64,000 nt of DNA from NCBI GenBank assembly GCA_032718475.1, contig JAUCBJ010002200.1, forward strand, positions 17,970 to 81,969, read 5' to 3'. Shown in pieces: positions 22,693 through 32,469 of the stretch. Origin of the DNA: Nemertoderma westbladi. Lineage: Eukaryota; Xenacoelomorpha; Nemertodermatida; Nemertodermatidae. Both the position numbers and the translations under genes were made by a program. How positions within the stretch are numbered: position 1 is the first letter of the stretch; every line of letters begins with the position of its first letter. A model generated the notes under the pieces. It searched no databases. It was given only the letters and a program-made list of their open reading frames with translations, and had not been told where the DNA came from.

Positions 22693-24405
22693 GCTACTAT
22701 CCGGGGTTAGATTGTATAACATATAAAGCTTCCTTTTGCTCTGATTTACGCTCGTAACGGCCTTTATTAACTTTTTACTCTCGAGATTTTTAAGCATCTT
22801 ATTTAGAGCCGTTAAAGTAAGTCCGTGACCGGTAGCATTTCTTATATTCCGAACCTAGAGGGAAATATAAATTATTATATTCCGGATCTAGAGGGAAATA
22901 TAAATTATTATATTCCGGATCTACAATAGATCCGGCCCTGTGGGAGGTGGGGGAGGGGGGGGGGGGGGGGGGAGGGGTGGATACAATTAATTATAATTAT
23001 AAATATGGATATTATATTATAATTAAAGAGGATTTTTAATTCTGGAGCTAGATAAGTCAATAACTTGACGGGATGGCCTTAACTAATTATTGATGTAATA
23101 TCGTATAAACAATAGCCATCATAATAATACGAATCTAAATTATATCACCTATGAAACTGCAAACGTCCGAAAGACAAAGTCAAAATCTGAATAGACTACA
23201 TTTGTTTATTAAAGTGTAGGCCTACGTGGAGTAATTTGATTGGTTTACAGTATAGGACAATAACTAGGAATAGAATAGAGGTCTTGTGATAACTTTAATA
23301 TCATTATTAAATAATTAACTATAAACTAAATATAAAAATAACTAAATAATTAAACATAAACTTACCCAAATACCTTTATCACCAGCCTCCTCTATTATAC
23401 CGTAAACCAACTCCTCAGCTCCCCCGCTCTCTAATTCCGAAGTAATCGCCACATTACGTTCCACTTTACAACGGTAGAACGGTTCCGTACTGCCTCGAGC
23501 GCGGAGGATCTAAAACATTAAATGGTAAAACAAAATAGTTCTACTGCCTGACTGCCTATTTAGTACTATCGGACATATAAATTGTGTAAAATGTATAAAA
23601 TGGCCAAGTGCAGTAGGGTTGAGCACAGTGGCAGCATACTATTTATTATCGTATTAACAGAGGGGAGGCCAAGAGGACGTAATTTGCAAAGCAGTAATTA
23701 AACCATAACCCGCATGAATTACTGCTTTAACTATGGTTTGTGCCTGACCAACAAACCCTAACCTAAAAAACATACCAATATCCTATCCTAGTCACTGTAG
23801 TCAGTACCTATAGAAAACACCCCAATAACCAAGTCATTGAGTTAGGCCTACCCAAGGCCAAGGCAGCGAAGTAAAATAACGTTGTATGTTTTCCATATAA
23901 AAAGTGGCGTCTGGAGTGTGATAGAGCCAAACAAAAGTTAGATTTATAGTACCGGTACCACAGGGGTTACTCATATCTCCCAAAATATACAGATAGGATG
24001 AATATTTTAGACTTCCCCAACGCCATCGCTATCGTAAGTAACACATTGACGGTGTAGACCTATTCAGAACATATTTATACAACGATGTAAATATCAGGAC
24101 GGATTGGTTTACGTCCATACAATAGACCCAACGAAATCAAAACAAACTACGGGTGTTACTGTTTATGTTACATGTTAACAAACTTCTAATTTGCTGCAAG
24201 TAAGTAGTTGGTTGACAGCAGCGAGTCTGTCTCCGGGACTCCCCCATTCAACTTCCGCCCAAAGTGACGAGTCGGAAATGCTGTCGTGTTTCTGGCAAAC
24301 TTCCAGGATTCTCTCGACCAGCAGGTCGTTCATATTCGGGATCTGGGCGACATTGCTCGGTCCGGCTTCCGATAAGTTACCGGTTTTCGAGCTACTGGAA
24401 TTCAT
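22670..24405 (-). CDS. POLR3F: RNA polymerase III subunit RPC6 (RPC34), first three exons
   Basis: Winged-helix subunit that bridges RNA polymerase III to TFIIIB for initiation in the nucleus. Exon 1 is 24405-24184 (ATG start; LLVERILEVCQ…AAVNQLLTCSKLE), with donor GTTTGT. Exon 2 is 23509-23366, after TTTTAG, ending EEAGDKGIW with donor GTAAGT. Exon 3 is 22854-22670, after CCCTCTAG, containing NKMLKNLESKKLIKAV, KLYMLYNLTPD and TGGAWY. Phases agree (0, 0, then 2). The block order and the conserved NKILKNLESKKLIKAV and TGGAWYS stretches are those of metazoan RPC6. I place the exon 3 end at CAG/GTTGGT because it leaves AG to complete the Ser that follows WY in other animals. Remaining exons must lie beyond the left edge of the window. 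Between exon 3 and the edge lie the minisatellite and copy A. Confidence 0.93.
22842..22930. repeat. ~34-bp tandem repeat at the POLR3F exon 3 acceptor
   Basis: TATATTCCG-GATCTAGAGGG-type unit present twice plus a partial third. The minus-strand acceptor CCCTCTAG is duplicated with it, so the intron holds two near-identical acceptor sequences. A pure G run (22955-22972) follows. Confidence 0.8.
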
Positions 24406-25007
24406 CGCAGTTGAGCCTAAAGCTAAAAGTTAGCCTCGAGTTTCTGACAAAAAATACAGTTGTCAGCTTACAGTATATTCCAAGCCAGGCACCAGCACCA
24501 GGGCAAAGGCATAATGGCAAATTAATTTTATATAAAATCTGAAGACAATACAGCAATAGGCCTAATTTAAAATTTTAAGAGATAGGTTGATAGGTGTGCT
24601 GTACTACATTACATCATAACATTACGGCGTGAATACGAGGGAACAAAGATAAAACACCCCACTAACTGCACTATCTGACAACTATTGCACTATCTGACTA
24701 CTACCGGTACTGCACTGCAATGACGAACGTAAAAAATGTACAAATAACACTAGCAGACTTTGCCTACATGTACATGAATTTCAAATTGAATTTCCCACTC
24801 CTAACGTTTGGCCCGTCAGCAGGATAGCCAATGAAAAATGATTATTGAAGCAAAGAATGAATCTCAGATATCTTAGATAAATCTACAGATAGATAGATCT
24901 AATCTTAGATATAATAAAATTTGCAGTTGTTAGCCATTGCCGCATTGCGAATCGAATATACACACCTACTGACATTGACTCCTTATTCCTTACCTTACTT
25001 GTGCATA
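24406..25007. other. Upstream region of POLR3F, no gene seen
   Basis: No conserved coding sequence recognised on either strand. It probably contains the POLR3F promoter and 5' UTR (minus strand), but no clear element can be named. Confidence 0.5.
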
Positions 25008-25504
25008 CTACCCACTGAAAAATTCCCATGCGTATCGCAAGTGATTTTAATGCGTGTCATGCGTTTTTATTGCGGCTCAATAAATAGCGTGTGATTCACA
25101 TGTAAAATAATGTAAAGATATGTAACATAGTAATATAGTAATGTAAGATAAGTACAGTAGGCAGATGATATGGAAGCCCATATAGTATCAAACAGTTAGT
25201 AGTGGAATAATCAACTACTGTGTCATATTTTCTGACACAAGGTCTCAATATATTACACAAAAATCACAAACAGTAGATTTTTGTGATATTTATGCGTCAT
25301 GACGCTTGAAAGTCGCAAGTTAATCGCATGTGATTTGTATGCGACTGAACGCAAGTTGTTGCGATATTTATGCGACTTAACGCAAGTTGTTGCGATATCT
25401 ATGCGACTTAACGCATGTAGGTCGCTTGCATAACTCTTGGGAATCACATCAGATACGCCTGCGTTGCACGCTTGCGATACGCTTGCGCACTTTTTACTGG
25501 GTAG
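25008..25504. mobile_element. MITE-like element with terminal inverted repeats
   Basis: 497 bp with termini CTACCCACTGAAAAA at left and the inverse of CTACCCAGTAAAAAGTG at right, and matching GCGTATCGCAAG-type subterminal sequence. The inside is full of GCGA-containing words and a 31-bp tandem repeat starting GCGACT at 25341, 25372 and 25403. No transposase. No target duplication is evident. Confidence 0.65.
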
Positions 25505-25731
25505 GTTGAGGTTCTTGACAAACATACAGCAATTGATCCACTACACGATACTGAACGTATTGGCTGCAGCGCATCCTGTATGGATTGAATAGAATTTGAT
25601 CAATTTACTTGCAAACATTTTCTACTTCGATGCTCTTTCAACAAAATAAACTTTCAATAAAATTTAAGAAATTCCCTAAAAATATTAAATCCAATCCATT
25701 AAATGGAATGCAATCCTATAGGTCACTGTTT

Positions 25732-26008
25732 CGCCCACGTGAAGAATACCAGAATTTCACTTTTCGGTCGACATTTTATTGGAATTTTATATATGGAGAG
25801 TTTGTAATTTTTTAAATTTATCTTTATTAAGTGTTTTATAGAGCTTATTTCTGTCTTACAACCTGTACATGTACTAATTCGTTTATTGTTTTGGTTAGAT
25901 TCAGCCCTTCTGTAACCTGTGTTTTTGGTGAAAACCTGGTATTCTTCAAATGGGGGTAACTGCAAAGTGAAATATAACGGCAGGAAGTCTGGTATTCTTC
26001 CCATGGGC
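25732..26008. mobile_element. Short inverted-repeat element
   Basis: About 280 bp bounded by inverted copies of a GAAGAATACCAGA-containing sequence: GCCCACGTGAAGAATACCAG at left, and TCTGGTATTCTTCCCATGGG at right. A further inner copy of GGTATTCTTC is near 25938. Non-coding; looks like a small MITE. Confidence 0.5.
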
Positions 26009-26040
26009 CCACTTTTTGTCGCTAGGGAAAGAAAGAGGTG

Positions 26041-26146
26041 TACGGACAATTCCGACCCGGACAATTCCGACCCATCCAGAGATCAAATGAAATTTTCATG
26101 GGTCGGAATTGTCCGGATCCAGCATAGGACAATTCCGACCCAAATA
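26041..26146. repeat. Clustered ACAATTCCGACCC direct and inverted repeats
   Basis: GGACAATTCCGACCC occurs three times, and its inverse GGGTCGGAATTGTCC once between the second and third, making a strong hairpin. No gene context. Confidence 0.6.
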
Positions 26147-26469
26147 ATTTAATAATATTAATAATAATAACTTTATTTAACATTTGTGTTGCTCTGTGCC
26201 AATCTAAGTAAATATACACACCATTTTACTAATTATAGCCACCGGGGCGTAATCCGGATGTAATAATAATAATCTGACTCCACTGCGACACCCACCATGT
26301 GGAATGGCAAACCAGGGTGTGGTATTTGCCCCGAGAGCTGACTCGGCAAAAAAGCACCCCCCAACCCCCACTATGGATTACATTAGTAATGCGGAGGTCC
26401 GGCCACTTAAGGCCAGTGAAATTATCGGACTACTACTACTACTACTACTACTAGGATCGGCATGCTGCA

Positions 26470-26950
26470 TTGCAGCTGCATTTTTAAGAATGCTGTGCCG
26501 GCTTGTCGACAAAATTACGCCGCCACAACTCTCTATCACCCATGACATTTGCTAGATCATCCGCATCTTCAAGGCCAGTGACCTTTAAGATGCGTCTCAA
26601 GAAAGTCATGAGCTGTCCACCATGCTTATTCACTACATGAGGCTGTCAAAGCACAAGATTATGCACTGGCTGGTCCTCACGGCGAAAGCAATGTCATGCA
26701 AAGCGGAGGCGACTTTGTTCTAGTGTCAAGCTTGGGCGAACCAATGAGACACCTCCAATGTTATATATTGTCTGGTTGAAGATGTGTGCATTGTACTTGA
26801 CACAATGAACACGGCGTAGCATTCTTGTGAATGAGCCATCCAGAGATTTGGTGTCCTCAGCAGTTAGAGCCCATCATGGACTCCAATAAAGGAGTACTGG
26901 AACTACTGCTGCTCTAAATAATCGGACCTTAAGTTTCTGATTAATTTTAT
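26470..26950 (-). pseudogene. LINE reverse-transcriptase 3' end remnant
   Basis: Minus-strand translation, with frame breaks, shows the C-terminal pattern of CR1/RTE-like LINE polymerases: LDGSFTRMLRRV, then SRLRFA.HCFRREDQPVHNLVL, then LRRILKVTGLED and LWRRNFVD. Strongly degenerate and 5' truncated. Confidence 0.6.
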
Positions 26951-27069
26951 ATGACTTCCAAATCCTGGAAAGCTCATTCAATGTTTCCCATGCCATTCTC
27001 TTACGTATTCGAAGGTCCTCAACTGACTTCCGGATCCATGATCCATGCTAACAGAAGTCGTACATATGC

Positions 27070-27220
27070 TCAAGCATACCATTCATTGAACTTGTGCTCA
27101 TGCAGGGCATTGGCGGTAAACCAGCCTGTGCAAAATCTTGTGCTTTGGCGGCCTTATGGAGTGAATAATCATGGTTGACTTTCTTGAGACGCCTCTTAAA
27201 GGACAATGGCCTTGAGGGTG
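27070..27220 (+). pseudogene. Second LINE 3' fragment in opposite orientation
   Basis: Plus-strand NQPVQNLVLWRPYGVNNHG followed, after a break, by FLRRLLKDNGLEGA matches the same part of the protein as 26470-26950 on the other strand. The two fragments form a head-to-head pair. Confidence 0.5.
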
Positions 27221-27489
27221 CTAATATATATATGATAATATATATAATTTGATGTACTAATATGGAAAATGTACAATAAACAAACAGGTGGTCTTTGTCA
27301 ATTTAAGTTTACTATTTCATTGCTAAATATTATGATATATATTAGAATAATAATATGGTTTTTTAAATGAAAAAATAATTAATATTATATGTTTTGTTAA
27401 TTAATATTATAATATATTGTGATTATATTATATCCAAAGATCGCAATGGTATTCTTCCTATAAAATTTCCTCATCTAACAAATTTCTCA

Positions 27490-28545
27490 TTAGTTACATT
27501 CTTGATGATTTCTAATGGTAACTTGATGGTTACTGTGAAACTGATAGATTTCAACTAACATTTTCCAAAAAGCACGAGTTTTATCGGGACTGAAACCATG
27601 CCTAGCTATAAGCTGTAACCAATCGCACTTGATGAACTTATTGTCCTTATCGACAACAGCAACTTGTATGGATGGCAAATTCACAGGCTTTATGCCAATG
27701 CTAAAAGCAAGGATTCCAGCAAAAGCTTCCTCTACAGGAATTATGATTTGTGAGGGAACTTGTGCTAATAAATGAGATACAACGTCTTTAGAAAGCAAGT
27801 AGAATCCTCCAGAGTTATAGGGAGGGTAGAACTTTTGTGGATAATCCTCAACATCTACTTGGTACCTCAACATGTTTTTATCGATGGATCGATATACTGG
27901 AGAATTATAATTTGTATGGCCTCCGTAGAAACCAGTTCGGTTTTTATTCTTTCCTATAAACTCGACTAAATAGAAAGGATTTACAAACATATCTTGATCC
28001 CCAACAATAACGAATCTTGCTTTCTCACAATATCGTTCAGACCAAACCCACGTCATCACAAGTTTTAGAGTTAAATTACGAAAGCTGTCAGTAAAATTAG
28101 CCTGCACTATATCTCCATAGGTGTTGCTCTCTATTTCAATTTCTTTTTGAGATTCGGTATTTATGTAACCCAGTGTAAAAATTGTAACCATATTAGTTCC
28201 ATTGATTCGCTTTGGATTTGCCCAAGTTTCTCTGATCACTTTCCTCTTTTGGAATTCTAATGGTGATGATTTTAGCATAATAAGAACAAGGCCATTCCCA
28301 TTTATTGGTTCTGTAGAATTATAGCAACCATTTGGGTTTCTAATAATGAATTCAATTGTAATATTCGATTCATTACTTTTCTTTACTATAAATTCATCAC
28401 TATTCTTTAGAAGTTTATATATAAACACATAATTTTGAGAAAAACAAAAATAAAATAATGCGTTTATCAGTGTGATAATGAGTATAAACATTAATGTAAT
28501 TCGAAACTTCCCTTTGATGCGGCAATTGTAAGGCAAAATCATCAT
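27490..28545 (-). CDS. Beta-1,3-galactosyltransferase-like protein (GT31)
   Basis: 351-residue, intronless type II Golgi glycosyltransferase. Short basic cytoplasmic tail, one membrane anchor at about 16-36, then a stem and catalytic domain with many N-glycosylation sequons (NES, NIT, NST, NGT, NFT, NLT, NRT). Family motifs: RKVIRETW at 101-108, the metal-binding motif at 183-185 as DQD in VGDQDMFVNP (usually DDD), YPPYNSGGFYLLS near 240-252, and EEAFAGI at 272-278 in place of the usual EDV-YVG. Expected to add galactose or GlcNAc in beta-1,3 linkage to glycoproteins or glycolipids from a UDP-sugar. ATG 28545 is followed by a second ATG. An overlapping upstream ATG at 28549 is in another frame. 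Single-exon structure is normal for this family. Acceptor specificity cannot be told. Confidence 0.88.
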   Translation of the reverse strand: MMILPYNCRIKGKFRITLMFILIITLINALFYFCFSQNYVFIYKLLKNSDEFIVKKSNESNITIEFIIRNPNGCYNSTEPINGNGLVLIMLKSSPLEFQKRKVIRETWANPKRINGTNMVTIFTLGYINTESQKEIEIESNTYGDIVQANFTDSFRNLTLKLVMTWVWSERYCEKARFVIVGDQDMFVNPFYLVEFIGKNKNRTGFYGGHTNYNSPVYRSIDKNMLRYQVDVEDYPQKFYPPYNSGGFYLLSKDVVSHLLAQVPSQIIIPVEEAFAGILAFSIGIKPVNLPSIQVAVVDKDNKFIKCDWLQLIARHGFSPDKTRAFWKMLVEIYQFHSNHQVTIRNHQECN

Positions 28546-30287
28546 TCATTTCTGTAAAAGTGTTATTACTTGATAAATAATCCAATATCACGAGTGAGTA
28601 TAAATGTAAACACTCCAAACTGTGATCTGCATTCAAATAAGTTATGAATGACTCTGTATTGAGTTCAACATAACTTGTTAACTCCTATTAATAATTAGTG
28701 TAACCCTAAGATATAAAATACCATCAAACTATCAACCAATCAAACTCAAATCAAACCATCAAAATAATTGTAAACTATAAGTTGGAATGTTGATGAGAAT
28801 AATAACAAAAATAGTTAACAACTTATCGATATTTTATGACAGATACTACAACAAATCATGGAGTTCTAGAATATTAACTTATACCAGGACTGGAAACTGT
28901 TTATTCGGAAATACCAGTTGAGGCCTACTTTCATATTTTTGCTAGCAGTTATTTATTTTAGTAGTCATCATATCTAAATCGCTACCACTTGAGTTTTTCT
29001 GAACGGATTTTAATAATTTATGTTGCATTAGATGCGCGCAGATTTCTCAGCTTTACTGTTTGTATGTACTATGTATATAAAATAACCTTTATATCTGTTA
29101 ATAATAAAAATAATTTATATTGCGCAAAATTTTCAAGGGAATAATCTAAAATTTGGTAAAACAGGTTAAAAAATTGTTTTACAATATTCGGTTCAGTTAA
29201 AACAATTCCGAATTCAATTAAAACAAGCTCTGGTCTGTACGTATGAATAAGATACGATATAATAAATCATAAGTAACAGTTAAACTACTACAGTAGGAGC
29301 GAAACAAGAGATAGGAGTAGCTACTCTCGGGTAGCAGCTATAACGAAATAGGAGAAGAGGAGCCTTCGGGTCGCCTACGGCCTCTGCTGACTGTTTGCTT
29401 TCATTTAATAATAATTCATGCCCTGGTCTATATGTAGGAGTAAGTTGTGATAAATAATTTAATTTATGAATGAATTATCCTAAAATCCAAAAATGTTAGG
29501 GAGACATTTACTGTATGCGTATATAAAAAAATATGTACGCCCAGAGAGGATAGTGTCAACAATGTATTTTATCCCCACTCCAACCCAAATAATTTCTGCG
29601 CCAGCTGTGGCTTTAGCGTGCTAAGTCTGAATAAACCATGGCGTGTCGTTGAGAGACAGGGGGGGGGGGGGGGGGGGGTAACTCGACGCAAAACCCGCCT
29701 TGGCGAATTAATATCCCGCCTCAATGTTAAATTCTCAATTTAGGGAAAGGAGCAGGTTATACGTTATTTTAACCAAAACAATAAACTAAACACAATAGAA
29801 CTGGTTACAGTTTTATTTTTGAGAGTAATCAGCTGTTATTTGCGTCGAATTTCCCCTGGTATAAAGTAAAAAATATAGGGCAAAAAAAGTAAAAAATATA
29901 AGGCAAAAAAATAATTGCCATTTATTATTCTTTGATATTTTACGAGTGCGTCTCATGTCGGACATTAGAATAACAAAATTATTTGTGACAGTATTATATT
30001 GACATATTGACAGTATTATATACATTGACATATTCCCTCACTTCTCCGGATATTAGCACGTCTTCTTGTTTAATATCGAAATATTGAAGGGGAGATCAAT
30101 TATGAGAGTCAGCAAGAGAGGTGAAACAGCTTCTGCTTTCTTTGAAGTTTCGTACTGTACTCTTAACTACTGTAGTGCTCCAGCGAGGGGTATGTAGTAG
30201 ATTGTGTTGGAATCGGCAGATGTTATGCGTGGTGGATTAATAAATGCTCGTCTGCAATGTTATTCGATGTTTGCGTGTTGTCTGTTG

Positions 30288-30370
30288 TTATAATAATAAT
30301 AATAATATTTATAAAGTGCCTTTCTAAGCACTATTTCAAGGCGCTGTGAATGTTATACAGTACATTGTGT
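30288..30370 (+). repeat. ATAATA-anchored short interspersed repeat fragment
   Basis: (ATA)n followed by ATTTATAAAGTGCCTTTC and CAAGGCGCTGTG resembles a dispersed repeat common in marine invertebrate genomes. Only a short fragment is seen; identity is from general resemblance. Confidence 0.35.
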
Positions 30371-30489
30371 AGTTGAGCTCAAGATTTGTTAACTACAGAG
30401 CTAGTACAAAAATGCTAGCTACCATGTCTCCAAAGCGTAACTGTTTGATGTAAAACTTCTCTTAGTAAAGAAAAAAATGATATTTAAAA

Positions 30490-30610
30490 TTTTGAAAAAT
30501 AGCTATTTTTATAGAAATGTTCTAGAACAAAAAACATTTGTTCTAGAACAAAGTTTTTATAGTTAAATAGCTAACATATTCTAGAACATTTATAAAAATA
30601 GCAAAAACTA
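30490..30610. repeat. Imperfect inverted repeat with TTCTAGAA cores
   Basis: AATAGCTATTTTTATAGAAATG at left pairs with the inverse CATTTATAAAAATAGC at right, and GTTCTAGAAC occurs between the arms. Non-coding, possibly a small foldback element. Confidence 0.5.
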
Positions 30611-31929
30611 GATAAATATAACAAATTTGGCATGGTAGGTATATACGCTTCGAGGCAATCGAAAGTCGAAACAGTACCCACTGCACTTGTTCACCATTAT
30701 TAAAGAGCTGATACTCCCGTCGTACAGGTAAACAGAACTATAAATATCACGTCGCATACACACACTCAATTATTATGTAGCTGCACCATGTGAGGAAATA
30801 CAATAAATAGCTAATTAGTATTGGCAGTAATTAACAAGTATAGGCCTCAACTGGTATTTTTATTTTGCCTATAGCTACCTAGTTTGCAGTCCTGGTCCTG
30901 GTAAAAATAACATTCTAGAAGTCCATGGTGGTCCATGTCATCAGAAAATGACACTATATTACAATAATTTTTATGAGCTGAAAGTTGAAAGTTAAATGTT
31001 TATGTGAGAACCGGGACTAAGGTAACAGGACTAACGCGATTCATAACATTCTGACATTGACAATTCGAAAGTGGAAAGTGCATACCGCATACCGGTAGTC
31101 AATATAGGCAGACGCAGACAGACATTACGTTTATAACGAACCTGCCTATTAATAGGCCAGGGTAGTTCTTGTCAAGAGTTGAGCCATTCAAAAACACAAT
31201 GTGGTTGTGTGTGTATGTATAACTATCCAATATCTCAAAAACTCAAGCAGGTACGCAAAAATTTTAATAACAAACTCTACATAAATTTTGGTTGCGCACA
31301 AGACTGTATATTTTTGTGGCGTTTTGATCACGGGGTCACTGAAAAATAGCGGTTTTGAAAATTTAAAGTCGAATTTCACCGATTTCAATTCGTCGAGTAT
31401 GCACCAACTTTTTTATTTGGGCTATTCAATCATTTGAGCAACATATTTGAGACTCAGAATCTTTTCAAATATCGCCAATCTCGCACAGAACGTCGCCAAA
31501 ATTTATTAGTCCGGGAAAAAAACGCACAAATTCGTCTAAAAGAGTAAATTATTGGTTGCAGAATAATATGATTCAACTAGAAAAGCCAGCACGCTGGCTG
31601 CTATAAGGAGACCGCCCATAGACAAACGTAGTGTAGCTGGGTCCCCTCCTCACCTCATACATTATCATCAACCTATAAAACATTTGAACGGCCCAGTGTT
31701 AAAATTCAATCAGCTGGCCTCCCACTTAACATAGAGTAGCAGTGAGAGTGAGTAACCTTATAGATATTCCCATAGGATTCACTGGGAAGAGCTATTCTGC
31801 TGTCGGGGTAATACATTTTACAAACTAACAGTTGATGTTTGATTACTGCTTGGGCACTGGGATAGAGCGAGTTATAAATTTAGCAAGTAATATACAGTAC
31901 CGGTACTTCTGTGATGGCGGTTGTAGTTC

Positions 31930-32460
31930 ACCTGTAGTTCATTGCACTTTGGGTCAAAGGAGGTATGATAGATGGGAAGGGCCTCTTGATGTTGTGACTG
32001 CATAGGAGCTTGGCAGGGGATCTGCTACCATAGCGCAGGGTGTCCCCTGGGCAATTCCATAATTGGTCATGAGGAGTTTTTTTCATGGCATTAACGGCAA
32101 CCTCAGCACAGCATTGGTGTGAACCAGGTAGGGACTGGAGGGCTTGAGCTGGATCCCCCACTGGTGGAGGAACTGGCAAATCTTGTCAGAGACGAATTGG
32201 GGGCCACCAGCAGGGTGGAGGATTGTGGGGACAGAGGTGGCAAGGAAGAGATGGTGGAGTCAGTTAGTGATTGCGCGAGACATTGTGTCAGAATTGAGGC
32301 GGTTCAGCGTGGGCTAGCCAGTGAACTCATCAGTAACTACCAGGTATTTGATAGCGCCAACCTGGATGAGGTTGGTATGTGTGCGCTGGAAGGGCCTCGT
32401 GGCTTCCAGGTTGTGTTAGAGGGGCATAGAAAGGTAGGTTGGTCTGGCACGAATGGTATC
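31930..32460 (-). pseudogene. Ty3/Gypsy integrase core remnant
   Basis: Minus-strand translation with several stops shows IKYLVVTDEFTG, a LHHLFLATSVPTIL stretch, GGPQFVSDKICQFLHQWGI, KPSSPYL, and an AEVAVNAMKK block in another frame. This is the order of the DDE integrase core in Gypsy elements (first Asp in TDEFTG, GGPQF, Glu in AEVAV). Neither LTR nor RT is found nearby. Confidence 0.75.
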
Positions 32461-32469
32461 AGTTTGGGA

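Larger units (their letters stand above)
28546..31929. other. Non-coding, no gene seen
   Basis: AT-rich with no convincing coding sequence. It includes a G run (29659-29678), a (TAA)n-linked short repeat near 30288-30370 and an inverted repeat near 30490-30610. Confidence 0.6.
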
